Source of the DNA: Aspergillus flavus
Lineage: Eukaryota; Ascomycota; Eurotiomycetes; Eurotiales; Aspergillaceae
Direction: 5' to 3'
Assembly: GCF_009017415.1 (NCBI RefSeq)
Contig: NC_092409.1
Location: 5,146,001-5,210,000, forward strand
Length of the DNA stretch: 64,000 nt
In this document: positions 34,396-47,239 of the stretch, in pieces
Position numbering within the stretch: the first letter of the stretch is position 1
How the letters are laid out: every line of letters starts with the position of its first letter
Translations under genes and position numbers: made by a program
Notes under the pieces: model-generated
What the model was told of the DNA's origin: nothing
Database searches by the model: none
What the model saw: the letters and a program-made list of their open reading frames with translations, nothing else

Positions 34396-36780
34396 ATGCT
34401 GACCTTCCTTTCCGGAACCAGAAACCCTCTCTTTCCTCTTAATCCTCTTCTTAAGACTGTCGTGTCTCGACGTCTCTCGTCTAGCTCAAGCATCTCCCTG
34501 ACGCGCAAACGAATCATGGCTGACGGCAACGTGATGCCCCCTAAGCCCTCTGTGGTATGAGCAAAAAAAAAAAAAAAAAACCCCAGATGATATACGGTCT
34601 GACGGTTGGCTAATCGCATCAATTCAGGTGCTGGAAGCCCACGAGGTCGATACTTTCCATGTCCCCAAGGCTTTCTACGAGAAGCACCCAACTGGCACTC
34701 ACTTGAAAGACCTGGATGAATATAAGAAGCTCTATGACGAATCAATTCGCAGTCCTCAAACCTTCTGGGCCCGCATGGCCCGTGAACTCCTTTCCTTCGA
34801 CAAAGACTTTCAAACTACCCACACTGGTTCTCTGGAGAACGGCGACAGTGCCTGGTTCGTGGAAGGCCGCTTAAATGCTGCCTACAACTGCGTGGACCGT
34901 CATGCTCTCAAGAACCCCGACAAGGTTGCGATCATTTACGAGGCTGATGAGCCGAATGAGGGCCGTACTATTACCTACGGGGAGCTGCTTCGTGAAGTAT
35001 CTCGAGTTGCCTGGGTGCTTAAACAGCAAGGTGTCAAGAAAGGTGATACTGTAGCTATCTATCTTCCTATGATTCCGGAGGCCGTTGTAGCCTTCTTGGC
35101 CTGTTCCCGCATTGGTGCCATCCACTCCGTGGTGTTTGCAGGATTCTCGTCAGACTCGCTCCGTGACCGTGTTATCGACGCCGGATCTAAAGTGGTCATC
35201 ACCACCGACGAGGGCAAGCGTGGCGGCAAGGTGATTGGCACCAAGCGTATTGTTGACGAGGCTTTGAAGCAGTGCCCCGACGTTACAAGCGTGTTGGTCT
35301 ACAAGCGCACCGGTACTGAGGTCCCCTGGACCCAAGGTCGTGATGTCTGGTGGCACGAGGAGGTGGAGAAGTACCCCAATTACTTCCCTCCCGAGTCCGT
35401 GAGCTCCGAAGACCCCCTGTTCCTGCTTTACACTTCTGGTTCGACAGGAAAGCCCAAGGGTGTTATGCACACCACCGCTGGATATCTCCTGGGTGCCGCT
35501 ATGACCGGCAAGTATGTCTTTGATATCCACGACGACGATCGCTTTTTCTGTGGTGGTGACGTCGGTTGGATCACTGGTCATACCTATGTTGTGTATGCTC
35601 CTTTGCTCCTGGGATGCTCCACCGTCGTCTTTGAGAGTACCCCAGCGTACCCCAACTTTTCTCGCTACTGGGATGTTATTGAGAAACACCAGGTGACTCA
35701 GTTCTACGTCGCTCCTACAGCATTGCGGTTGTTGAAGCGCGCTGGAGACGAGCACATTCACCACAAGATGGCTCACCTGCGTATCCTGGGCTCCGTCGGT
35801 GAGCCTATCGCTGCAGAGGTTTGGAAGTGGTATTTCGAGAAGGTCGGAAAGGAAGAGGCACACATTTGCGATGTATGGAATCCGCTGTTTATTGTTTTGA
35901 TTCTTTCTTGGGCGTAGTACTGACCATTCTTTTCCCCTTGTTAGACCTACTGGCAGACCGAAACTGGTTCGAACGTCATCACACCTTTGGGTGGAATTAC
36001 CCCTACGAAACCCGGTAGTGCCTCGTTGCCGTTCTTCGGTATTGAGCCTGCCATCATTGACCCTGTCTCCGGAGAGGAAATCTCGGGCAATGACGTGGAA
36101 GGTGTGCTTGCCTTCAAGCAGCCCTGGCCTAGCATGGCCCGCACTGTGTGGGGTGCCCACAAGCGTTACATGGATACCTATCTGAATGTTTATAAGGGCT
36201 ACTACGTAAGGAAATGCTCGAGTCATTCTGATTGATTGTGGCTAACTGGTGGTAGTTCACTGGAGATGGAGCAGGACGTGACCACGACGGATACTACTGG
36301 ATCCGCGGCCGTGTTGACGACGTAGTTAACGTATCCGGTCACCGGCTGTCCACCGCTGAGATTGAAGCTGCCCTGCTTGAACACCGTAAGTAACAGAAAG
36401 AATCCGAAGCCATAGACGTTCGACACTGACATTCCATGACAGATATGGTTGCTGAAGCTGCCGTGGTCGGTATTGCTGACGAACTCACTGGCCAAGCGGT
36501 CAATGCATTTGTGTCTCTGAAGGAGGGCAATGAGACAAATGAGCAGGTCCGTAAAGACCTTGTCATGCAGGTTCGCAAGTCGATTGGACCATTCGCCGCT
36601 CCCAAGGCCGTCTTTGTCGTTGATGACCTCCCTAAGACTCGCAGCGGTAAGATCATGCGACGTATCCTGCGGAAGATCCTGAGCGGTGAGGAGGACAGTC
36701 TGGGTGATACTTCTACCCTGTCCGATCCCTCGGTAGTCGACAAGATCATCGAAACCGTTCACACCGCCCGGGGCAAATAG
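34396..36780 (+). CDS. facA: Acetyl-CoA synthetase
   Basis: ATP-dependent acetate:CoA ligase, needed for growth on acetate. Exons with the usual start: 34516-34554, 34628-35872, 35945-36205, 36256-36385 and 36443-36780, giving 670 residues, the known length of FacA-type enzymes. Motifs: [13 protein letters not shown] (AMP binding, about residue 280), [10 protein letters not shown] across intron 2, YFTGDGAG across intron 3, and [11 protein letters not shown] near residue 626 with the Lys that is regulated by acetylation in this family. An in-frame ATG at 34396, with no stop before 34516, would add 40 residues with seven basic and no acidic residues, like a mitochondrial presequence. I therefore place the feature start there, but the start at 34516 matches the described protein. 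Intron 1 contains an 18-A run. Confidence 0.95.
34563..34580 (+). repeat. Poly(A) tract inside facA intron 1
   Basis: Eighteen A residues between the GTATGA donor and the TTCAG acceptor of the first facA intron; likely length-variable and harmless to the frame. Confidence 0.85.
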
Positions 36781-37224
36781 GTGGACGACGACATGACTTA
36801 TGAAAAGAAAGACAAAAATCAAAGAAAAAAAAAAGATTGAAAACAGCGATAGTATGACATGATATTCTTAATTCCTTTGCACTGGACTGCTGCAGCGTTT
36901 GTGAAGGGCAGAATTATCCTCATGTGCGCGTATTTCGCTTTGGCTTTATTCTGTGATTCCCGTGTTCTGTCACTTGGAGAAGCGATGTTATTCTGTTTGA
37001 TATATGTATCATGTTCCACTTTCTCAAGATAAATATATATATCCCCTTTTTCATTCATTCCCTAGAATGATAGAAACTACTTGTGCTTATAATCGTAGGC
37101 TTCCGACGAAACGTTCCTGAGCTTCACATGGTCTTAACTTCCCTGCTAGCTGATTGATGGTCGACAACAACTTTAAAAAGAAGTTGAGGAGGGAGGAACG
37201 CCACAAAAAAAGAAAAGAAAGAAA

Positions 37225-37314
37225 GAAAGAGAAAGAGAAAGAGAAAGAGAAAGAGAAAGAGAAAGAGAAAGAGAAAGAGAAAGAGAAAGAGAAAGAGAAA
37301 GAGAAAGAGAAAGA
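37225..37314 (+). repeat. (GAAAGA)15 microsatellite
   Basis: Fifteen perfect tandem GAAAGA units within a longer purine-only stretch. The Lys-Glu frame through it is an artefact of the repeat. Confidence 0.9.
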
Positions 37315-37656
37315 AAGAAAAATGAATAAAAAAAGAAAAAAAGGTGCGATCTTCACTAGTGCTAAAGACTGGGTGAGGTAAGGACCGTAAGGTAGGGCTT
37401 CAGCTGAATACGCTCAGTGGGCCAGTGGAGGTCAAGCATCTGCTCAGATCCAGTGCCCGCCAATAACACCCGGCCATTCCATTCGTCAACTTGGAATTGG
37501 ACCAAGCTGGGGGGCATCATGGATGCATGAGGGTTACAAGCCCCTGCCAAATTAGCGAATGGGTGTTGCATTTGACTCGTCTTCATTTCCAATAAGGTGA
37601 CCGCTATAAGATATTCTCTCGTCATTGTGTTTGGACGATCTGCATGAATCCGGCCT

Positions 37657-37664
37657 TATAAATA
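37657..37664 (+). promoter_or_regulatory. TATA-like box of the cystathionine gamma-synthase-like gene
   Basis: TATAAATA lies 95 bases before the start codon, a suitable position for a core promoter with a leader of roughly 60 bases. Confidence 0.5.
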
Positions 37665-37758
37665 GACGGACATACAGCCCTAGCACTAGGGTCATCGCTC
37701 TGAATCTTAATTCTTTTCAACTCCTTACTACCGTTGCCTTTGCCTTAAATCAATAAAG

Positions 37759-39622
37759 ATGAGGTCTATCTCGCCGCACATGCTCCCAGTGGGAGAGCCC
37801 AACCCACCCAACGAGAAGCATGTGAGTGCAAACTCGATATTGGTTCAATGCTCTCCTGGGCAGTACTGACGAGGAAGAGCAATAGTCTGTAAGCGTGTCT
37901 CTGCCGACGTGGGAGTCTGTCGCTGCTTGGGGCCGTCGAGAGCAATGGCTGTTGGACTCAATGCATACCTGCTATCCACGGTTAGCTATCCCTTCCTGAT
38001 ACCTTGCATTCTAGGCTCAGTCGGGATAGATTTAGCATGCATCCATCCGTACGCAAATTGATGGATGCTGTATGTGCTCGACTGCGCACCCCCGAGGATT
38101 TGAGCTGTCTGATCTTTCCCTCGGCCGATGCCACCGCCAGGTGTACAGCCCGACTATCAGCTGAACATCCCGACGAAACATGTCACACCGTCAAATTTCA
38201 ATCACACCAACCAGCAGACGAGGAAGCTCTGCGATGGGCCGCTTTCTTTGTCGTCCTGTTTCCACAGGCATGTCTCTCCACCGCCATGCATTTCTGGAAA
38301 GTGTTTGGGGACGGAATCGCCGGTCGTCATGCGGAGTATTGCCTCGCGGCGCTTCCCTCAATGGATTCTTACGCAAAGGACACGGTCTTTGAATCTTCAG
38401 CCCCCTGCAGGGATCATCCCACGTGGGATCTGCAATGGGTCAACTCGGCTGCGGCCGAAAAGGAATCTATCCGAAGCTTGATTGCACGTTTGGTCAGTTC
38501 CGACCAGCCGGGCTATCGCCCTGTCAGCAGTCACGACGTCTTTCTCTACCCTAAGGGAATGTGTGCCATTGCAGCAGTGGCTAGGGCCTTGGTACCTCAT
38601 TCTGCAGAACTCTCTGAGGCGGTGATCTACGGGTACGTCAGATAGGCTCTCATATTCGATTCTTTCGGAGTTGATGATGAATTTAGATGGCCATACGCCG
38701 AAACTCCGCTCTGTGTCAAAGAGAGCGATTACAAACGATCTACTCTGCTCAGCGCTGGAAGTAAACAGGAACTTGATGAGTTGGAGTCCTCCCTTGCCGC
38801 CGGTCGTCGCATTCAAGTTTTGTTCTGCGAGGTTCCCTCCAATCCACAACTGCGGACCCCTGATCTGCCACGCATTCATGCCCTGGCTGCACAATATAAT
38901 TTCATTGTGGCGGTCGACGACACGCTGGGCACTTTCGTTAACATCGATGTCTTACCCTACGTCGATGTGATCATGACTAGCTTAACGAAGATCTTTAGCG
39001 GCATGTGTAATGTGATGGGGGGAAGGTAAGCGTCCTGTACAGCTGAGACGATCCGAACTGTTTTCTGACGAAACTGTATTGCAGCGTCGTTGTGAATCCC
39101 CAGTCGTCCCACTATACCACGATTCACTCAGCTCTCACAGCTCTTTACGAGGATACGTATTTTCCTCTCGAAGCCATGGTTATGTCCCAGAATGCCTCCG
39201 ACTTTGAAGAGCGAGTCAAGCAATGCAGTGCCAGCGCCCTGACCATCGCCAACTTACTCGCGAAACATCCTTCGGTGGCCCAACTGTACTATCCTAGCTT
39301 AGTACCCTCACGACAATTTTACGATCAGGTGCGACGCAAAAATGGTGGCTACGGGTATTTACTTAGTATTGTTTTCCACAAGCCCGAGACAGCTATGCGC
39401 TTCTATGACGTGCTAGACCTTTGTAAAGGACCTAGCGTTGGGACCAACTTCTCTCTGGCGATCCCATACAGCCTGCTAGCGCACTTTCGGGAGCAGGACT
39501 GGGCAGAATCCGAGGGTGGAATAGACAGACATATGGTCAGAATCAGTGTTGGGCTAGAGAGAGAAGAGGATCTGATTGCGAGAATCCAGGATGCGTTGAC
39601 GGCAGCTACAGCAGATTACTGA
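37759..39622 (+). CDS. Cystathionine gamma-synthase-like PLP enzyme
   Basis: Five exons: 37759-37821, 37886-37980, 38015-38632, 38687-39025 and 39085-39622, giving 550 residues. Introns are short, intron 2 only 34 nt. The protein belongs to the Cys/Met-metabolism PLP family and matches fungal cystathionine gamma-synthases in its N-terminal SVSVSLPTWESVAAW block. It also matches FCEVPSNPQLRTPDLPRI and VAVDDTLGTFVNIDVLPYVDV (PLP Asp), and in SLTKIFSGMCNVMGGS with the PLP lysine at about residue 360. Cystathionine gamma-synthase joins an activated homoserine with cysteine on the route to methionine. The sequence looks divergent in several blocks, so it may be a paralogue with another substrate, as some secondary-metabolism enzymes are. 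No biosynthetic partner genes lie nearby. Confidence 0.85.
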
Positions 39623-40480
39623 AGTCGTAGCATTACTAGGATGGGTGCAGCGGTAGACCAGGGAGACCAGACTTGATTCAACAATATCTCCGTGTTTAGT
39701 AGTTATTTTGATCAGATTGCATAGGCATAGCAGGGAACGTGAGCCGTTTATGTTTCTTAGTTGATAAAACGAGCATAGACTCCCTAATACTCAGAGACGA
39801 AACACTAATTGTAGGTCGCATCCTCTGTACATACATTAACTGAATGCGGTGACATTAATTACGGTGGATTTTTCAGGTTAAAAGGAACGTAAGGCCAGTG
39901 CCGTTCAGGCATCAACCACACGTGACTATATAGTCAGTATGACAGTACCATACCAGAATTACCAGCGTTAGCCTCGAGTTGACCGGTGAACAGACGGTAT
40001 CAGTGACAGTCCCGATGTTCTGCTGCCGTAAGCGAAGGAGGCAGCGGTAACTTAATGACTACTTCTCCCTCGCCCATCTCTCTTCGCAGCTCTTTTCCCT
40101 TCACCGTCGCGTTTGTCCACTCTTCTTTCCTCCCACCTCTCTATCTTTCTTTCTCTTGATTTCGATTTTTGCAATCGAGGACTTGTGCACAGCCTATTTG
40201 AGACGGTGATTACCCGTCTTAAGCCGGTGTGGGTCCTTTTTTGTTTTTCGAGAAATCAAAACAGATTTTCTTTGCTTTCTCTTTCAGCGCGTCGAGCTGC
40301 TTCTCTGAGCAACACACGTTCTTCTCTACTTTGCGGAAGCGCACGGTAACTGAGCATATCGCCTGCTGTCATTTCCTGGTATAAGCTTGTTCATCACCTT
40401 TCGCGCAATCTTGCCAAGTTTTCGGTCTCCGGACAACTTCGAACGAATGAACCTATAAGCATCAATTTATACCAAGCATC
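39623..40480. other. Intergenic region and leader upstream of the nucleoporin gene
   Basis: Holds the 3' flank of the PLP enzyme gene and the promoter/leader of the nucleoporin gene. Pyrimidine-rich sequence at 40,070-40,160 fits a fungal 5' leader. No other gene supported. Confidence 0.5.
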
Positions 40481-43400
40481 ATGTCTTTCGGATTCGGAGG
40501 ATTTGGTCAAAACAACCAGAGCTCCGGATTTGGAGCTGGCTCTGGCTTCGGTGGGACGAGTTCTGGAGGAGGTAGGTTTACAATCCATCATATCGCTGCG
40601 ATTTTTTCTGCCTTGGACCTGTGACTTTTATCTTTCAACCTTGGAACTTCCACTGGCTCTACAATCGGTCCTTACTGGTGCTCCTGACGTCGACCCGCGA
40701 TGGTTCCACTTGACTCTCGACATACCAACATCCCGCGGATGTTTTCGACTCTGGGCAACACAGTTGGCGCCGCAAGAGAAGGGATCGCAGCTTGATTACA
40801 GTCTCTGACAGCATCTTCCACCGTCATCTAGGCTTTGGATCTACAACGTCCCCATTTGGTGGCGGTAACACATCAGGCGGTGGCCTGTTTGGGAATACTT
40901 CCAGTAGCTTTGGTTCCGGAGGAGGTACGTGTCCAATGACGATGTCTTCATGAGCTTGGCGATCCTTTCTCTTCCTTGCTCGCCTCATAAATGGAACTTC
41001 TGGCCTTACTTTTGCTGCCATTCATGGAAACTTGGCTTCAAAAATCACCACGACCTGTTGGTGAATGCGAGTTTGTGCGATACCTCTGATGCAGCGAGGA
41101 AAACGATCAAGTGAACAAAATATCCTCTCTGGCCATCGGGGATCTGTGTCCAAGGACGAGCTTTCTTACATATATTCCAATTAATTCCTTCATATATTGT
41201 TTTTAGCACAAGCCTGGCAGTGCAACTGACGTTTTGATTTGTTTAGGATTTGGAACGGGCGCGCAGAACCAGTCAAATTCACTTTTTGGAAGCCAAAACC
41301 GGACTGGCGGCTTTGGGACTGGGACTTCAGCAACAGGTGGAAGTCTCTTCGGAGGCAATGCAGGAGGTACAACAGCAACAACAACTACTACCGGTGGTGG
41401 CTTTGGTGGTTTCGGTTCAACCGGAAACACTGGAGGCTTCGGTAGCTCCAATAACACCACCGGTGGAGGCCTCTTCGGCAACAAGACTGCTACTGCTACT
41501 GGCACTGGCACCGGCTTTGGCAGTTCAACTGGTGCAACGGGTGGCTTTGGCACAAGCGGCGGCGGCTTTGGCACAAGTGGCACTACTGGTTTCGGTAGCG
41601 GAAGTGGAACTGCGTTCCAGCAGGCTGTTCCTCCTTCAGATGGTACCGGTAGCACGCCATTCAGCGCTTTCACCGAAAAGGATGGAAACACGAGTGTGAC
41701 CAACCATTATCAAAGCATTTCTTTCATGCAACCGTACAACAAATACTCATTTGAGGAGCTACGTCTGGGTGACTACCAACAAGGCCGAAGATTTGGGAAT
41801 GGGAGCGGACAAGCCGGTGCTTTTGGTACGTCAGCATTTGGCGGAAGCGGTTTTGGTCAACAGCAGCAGTCGACTGGGTTTGGAAGTACCTCTTCCCCTT
41901 TCGGCGGCACCAGCGCCCCTGCCTTCGGCCAGACTCAGACCCAGACTACTGGTGGGTTTGGCTCCACCCCTAGCAACCCTTTGTTTGGGTCAAATAAACC
42001 GGCGACCTCTTTATTTGGAGGAGGGGCTACTTCAACGGGGACATCACAGCCCAGCTTATTTGGCGGGGCCACCGCGACTTCCGGCGGCTTCGGTAGCACA
42101 GCCAACACCGGAACTGGTTTTGGAGCTGGTGGGTCCGGTGGCCTCTTTGGCAACAACAATAATAACCAACAGCAACAACAAAACAAGTCCTTGTTTGGCG
42201 GAGGCGGTACGTCTACCGGCACAGGCTTTGGTGGCTTTGGACAGCAAAACACCAGTACGTCTACGCCGTTTGGTGGTACTGCCGCTACCTCGTCCCCGTT
42301 TGGCGGCGGCCAACAACAGCAGCAGACTGGGGGAAGCGCATTCGGTGGGTTTGGTCAACAGAACCAACAGAACCAGACTCAGACTCAGAACAAAGGGCTG
42401 TTCGGCGGTTTTGGACAAAACAACCAACAGCAACAGTCCTCGACACCCAGCCTGTTCGGAGGTGGCGGTGCTACTACAGGAGGCTCTTCCCTTTTTGGCC
42501 AGAATAACCAGCAGCCATCAACTGGCGGTTCCTTGTTCGGAGGCGCGAACCAGCAATCCGGAACTGGGTCTCTCTTCGGCGGTGGGACCCAGCAGCAAGG
42601 CCAAAAGCCTGGCCTGTTTGGGTCTAGCACCACTGGTACACCAACCGCAACTAACACATTCGGAGGCTTTGGTAATACTCAGAATCAGCAGACCGGAACC
42701 GGTGGCCTGTTCAATGCACAGAACCAGCAACAGCAAAAGCCTAGCCTTTTCGGTGGGAGCACCGGCACCGGCGGTTCCTTGTTTGGAGGCGGTGCTACAA
42801 CTACCCAGAACACAGGCTCCTCGCTGTTTGGTAACACACAAAACCAGCAGCAGCCGCAGACTGGGGGTCTCGGAATGGGTACATCCAGTCTCTTCGGTAA
42901 TACGCAGCAAACGCAAGCTCAACAGCAGCAACCTCAGCAACCGGTGCCTGGTAGTTTGCAGGCCTCTCTCCTTGACCCAAACCCATACGGGAACCAGTCC
43001 ATCTTCTCTGGTCTGCCCGCTCCAAGTGCTCCTAGCCCTGGTCCATTGGCGACGCCGCTTGCTTCATCTATCAAGCAAAAACAACGCACCCCATTGCCAG
43101 TTTACAAGATTACACCTAGCGCTGCTAACCGTCTGGTCACGCCGCCAAAACGCCAAGGGTACGGGTTCTCTTATTCGACCTACGGGTCACCATCCAGCTC
43201 TACTGGTACTCCTAGCGGGCTCGGCAATAGTCTCCTGGGCGGCAGCCTGCGTGGAAGTGTCAATGGTGGCCTTGGGCGCGCTAGCTTCAGCAAGAGCTTT
43301 TCTACGAGCAACCTTCGCAAAACCTTTGACCCGGAGACTGACAGTGTATTGTCTCCAGGAGCCCTTTCCTCTGGCTCCTCTCGTCTCTCCAGCGGTAACC

Positions 43401-46400
43401 TGAAGCGCCTTACCATTGACCGCAGTTTGCGGAACGATCTATTCTCACGGCCTGCCAGTACACCTGCCGCTGCAATCACGAATGGCGAGGATTCTGCACA
43501 ACCGACGGATAAAGCCAAGAAGAAGGTCAGCTTTGAATCTACCTCGGATACTACCACAGGAGGTGAAATTGTGCCGGTACAGTCTCAAACCTCCGAGCCC
43601 ACACCGGAAGAGCTGGGTTTCCTCCGCTCGATTCGCAAGAGCAACACCGTCAACGGGCTCAATGGGATTAAAGAAAATGGCACACGGCCCGAGATGGAAT
43701 CTGTCCGTGACAAGGATCTTCCGGCTGTCCCTGAAGGCTCTGAGCAGACCACAGTCACTGATGGTCAATCGCGGCTGGCTTTCGTCCCTAGCGGCGATCC
43801 ACAGCCTGGCGAATATTGGATGAAGCCCAGCAGGGCTGAACTGAACAAGATGGGCCGTGACCAGCTCAAGCATGTCGTAGGCTTCACCGTCGGCCGCCAA
43901 CATTGTGGTCAAGTGACATTTGATGAACCTGTTGATTTGACGAACGTTGATCTGGACCAAATCTTTGGAGGTCTTGTTGACATCGGCGTGCGGAAAATTA
44001 CAGTGTATCCAGATGAAGCAATCAAACCTCCTAGGGGCAAAGGGCTGAATGTCCCATCTATCCTTCGAATCGAAAATTCCTGGCCGCGTGGAAGAGACAA
44101 GAAGTCCCCATCACCACTTACCAGCGGGCCTCTTTTTGAAAAACACGTCGATCGCCTGAGGAAGGTACACAACACCGATTTTATCGATTACGAAACGGAA
44201 ACGGGAACATGGGTTTTCAAGGTGCCTCATTATACTACATATGGCCTTGATTATGATAGTGATGATGATGATGAAGGTGAGAGCCTCAACCAAAGCACTT
44301 TGAGTGCTGCTCCTGACACACCGACTCCGAAGGCTCATACCCCTACCAATCTCGATAATACTGTGGCCTCGGAGCAGATGTCCACCTTCTCGACAGATGA
44401 TTCTTTTCTCGGTTCGGTGGCTGGCGTTGATGATGACACGTTCGATTTCAAAAAGCGTAAATTAGTCCCAGGGTCGTTTGGTAATCAAGCCATGGAAACA
44501 ATGGAGGATGAACACTCGAATTCCGGCGAAGATGAGGAGTCTTTTTTAGGGGAAGGCTCCACGGGTTCAACTACTGAGCAAGAAGGTGACGATGTCACTG
44601 AAAGCCAGCAGTCTGGCGAATCAGAAGTTGAATTAGATGAGGACGAGGAAATGGACATGGCGGGCACCTTTCCCTCACTTCATCATACCGTGGAGCGTGA
44701 TGATACCAAAAGCATCGTCAGCTTAAACGAAAACACACAACCATTTCTAAAACCATGGAGTACGCCACCCAAGGCTCGTCTTGATCTTAGCGGTGACTGG
44801 GCTGCGCAGCTCCAACGAACCATTAGTCCCAGGAAGCAGGACCGTGACGCACTGCGTGAAATCCAGGCAAATGCCTTCACGGACAGGCCTCTCCACGATG
44901 ATGACACCCAAGAGCCTGTTGTAGACACTCGGCAGAAAGGTTTCGCAACTAGTATCGACTTAATGAACTCATTGTTTCAACAACCGCGGAAACAGCAAAC
45001 ACAGTCCCCTTCGAAGGCACGCAATGCACAGCCGAGAGGTTTCGAGGTACGACTTCCCTTTTCTTTCATTCCGTTGCTTTTAATCTCGCGTGTCTTAACC
45101 GCAGTGTTGTTACAATATGCCGAATGAGCCAAGGTGGAGATCGATAGGGAAAGTAGACTAACATAACATTAATCACAGTGGCCGTATAATAAAAAGCCAA
45201 AGACATTTGCTGGCGACTCTAATGAGCTGAGCCAAGATGACCTTGCTTTCCACCACTCGTTCAAGCCGCGGTGGGGCCCGGAGGACTCGATAATATGTGT
45301 CAAGAACGGAATTGGGGACATCCATTCCGCGGATGGTCGTTGGGAGCAAAGGTTTTCTATCACAAGTGAGGAGAGGGACATCACTCTGTTGGCTTCGAAC
45401 AAGACTCCAGAGTCGAATGTAATGCTCGATGCGCAGAAGAACCAGACTACAATAAGCCGCGTTGATGATGTTCCTCTCGCTCGATTGACCAAGGCTGATT
45501 TCCAGCAGTTCGCACAAACATCTTCTAGCTTGGCGGATTCTGACCAAGAGCGATTACTGTGGCAGCTAGCCAACATATTGTTCAATGACGATGTTGAAGA
45601 TGACATTTCTGCCGGCGTTCCACCCCAGCTTCGGCCAAAGTTCATTCACCGCATCAAGAAGGATCGCTTGAGTCGACTGTGGGAAGGCATTGTTCGAGAA
45701 AGGCACGCACATACGCTGGGCAAAGCCAACTCAGCCGAGGAACAAGCTATTTACTTGCTCTGTTCGCATCGGGTTGAGGAGGCCTGCAATGTCTTGATAG
45801 CCAGTCAAAATCTTCATCTAGCTACTCTTATCGCGCAAATCGGTCGAGACCCCACCAGCCGTGCAGATATGGCGAAGCAAATTGAGATGTGGCGGCAGCA
45901 TAACGTTTATTCGGAAATGACTGAGCCTATTCGAGCCATGTACGAACTTCTTGCAGGCAACGCCCTCCGCAGTGAAGGTAAATCAGGCGGCGCACTGGAG
46001 GATCGTGCTTCTACTTTTACTCTCACTGAACGTTTTGAACTCGATTGGATCCAAGCATTTGGTCTTCGTCTGTGGTACGGAGTCACGGATGATGAACCTA
46101 TTGAGGCCGCGGTTTCGAAATTCCTCAACGATCTTAGTACCGGTAACGAGCCCTCTTTCCCACACCCATTCCGTCAGGAGAGTGCCCAGGAATTATCGCT
46201 AGAGTCCCCTTTGTGGGTTCTGCTTAAGCTCTACTCAATGACTCTTGGAGCAGCAAAGGATATTCCGGCAATGGAATTCCCTGCTGCTCTGCTCCCCGAG
46301 TCCGTGAGCGGAGATAAACTGTCGAACCGACTCTCCTTCCAGCTGTATCAGCTCCTCGCCACTGCTGTCGGTCAACATGACGGCTTTCAGATTGATACTT

Positions 46401-47239
46401 TCCGAGTGGATCAAATGGTATGCGACTATGCCTGGGAGCTCAGTCGTAGTGACCAGCTCGACCGGGCTTTATTCGTCTTACTCCACCTTTCGCGACCTGG
46501 AGATCGTGAGCGTGCCGTGAAAGAGACCCTAGCGAGGTTCGCTTCGCGGCTGCCTGACCAAACCACTGCTGAGGGAGCCCCAGATACTACCTGGCACTAT
46601 CTCACGACAGACCTGCAGATCCCAGAAGGATGGATCTGGGTTGCCAAGGCACTTCACGCTCGGGATACCGGAGACGCCGCCCGCGAGGTGGAATGCCTTG
46701 TCCGTGGTAAGAATTGGAACGATGCGCATGCCACTTTCTGCCGCATTGTCGGTCCAACCGCCGTTATCGAACGTGACTACGCAACATTGGAGACCTTGGT
46801 GTCGGGTTTCGGCGAGGCCCCCGAGCGCAAGGTCAGAGGATGGACCAATGGTGGCGGTGTATACGAGGACTTCCTGCGCTTAGCGACAGCAAAGAGCGGC
46901 AAGCGGGATCCCACTAGGTTGAATCGCTTAGTGAATGCGCTGGTTGCGATGGGTAGTCAGATCAGCCAAGGATCGGGCGTCGAGGGATTGGAGGAACGTG
47001 TAGCTTTCAAGGAAATGAGCCGGGCGATTGCTAGCTGGACGGCGCACGAAGATAGCAAGGTGAGTTTACATATCCTCGCTTCTCGCTCGACGTCGTTTGA
47101 AGGTATACTAATTATTTTTTCGTAGGCGGTCGAGTTTTCTAGCGTGCTCAGTTTACCTTTGACGGGCGATGCGCGAATCATGCAAACCGCCGAATTGAGT
47201 CGACGGTATTACGGTATCATCATGGCGGGTGCCTATTAA
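40481..47239 (+). CDS. sonB: Nucleoporin Nup98-Nup96 precursor (SonB type)
   Basis: Five exons: 40481-40571, 40832-40924, 41247-45046, 45179-47059 and 47126-47239, giving 1,992 residues. The first three exons encode FG/GLFG and Gln-rich repeats interrupted near residues 210-245 by a GLEBS motif (HYQSISFMQPYNKYSFEELRLGDYQ in part), the Gle2/Rae1 docking site. The autoproteolytic domain follows (YWMKPSRAELNKM, VGFTVGRQHCGQVTF) and ends at VPHYTTYGL. Cleavage would fall between Tyr and Thr at 44233/44234, after about residue 1057, releasing Nup98 and a Nup96 part of about 935 residues with the helical domain of the Y complex. Aspergillus SonB is this fusion. The first two small exons each contribute FG repeats, and phases agree at every junction. 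An internal 550-codon frame in another phase is a shadow. Confidence 0.94.

Larger units (their letters stand above)
36781..37758. other. Intergenic region with hexanucleotide microsatellite
   Basis: Holds the facA 3' end, the GAAAGA repeat and the promoter of the downstream PLP enzyme with a TATA-like box. No gene supported. Confidence 0.55.

Noticed and set aside
35150..36226. 358-codon minus-strand frame
   Set aside because: Antisense shadow of facA, caused by codon bias of a highly expressed gene.
37154..37381. Lys-Glu repeat frame
   Set aside because: Produced only by the GAAAGA microsatellite.
41751..43403. 550-codon frame in another phase inside the nucleoporin gene
   Set aside because: Arises from the repetitive Gly/Phe/Gln codons of the Nup98 repeat region; the FG-repeat frame is the real one.
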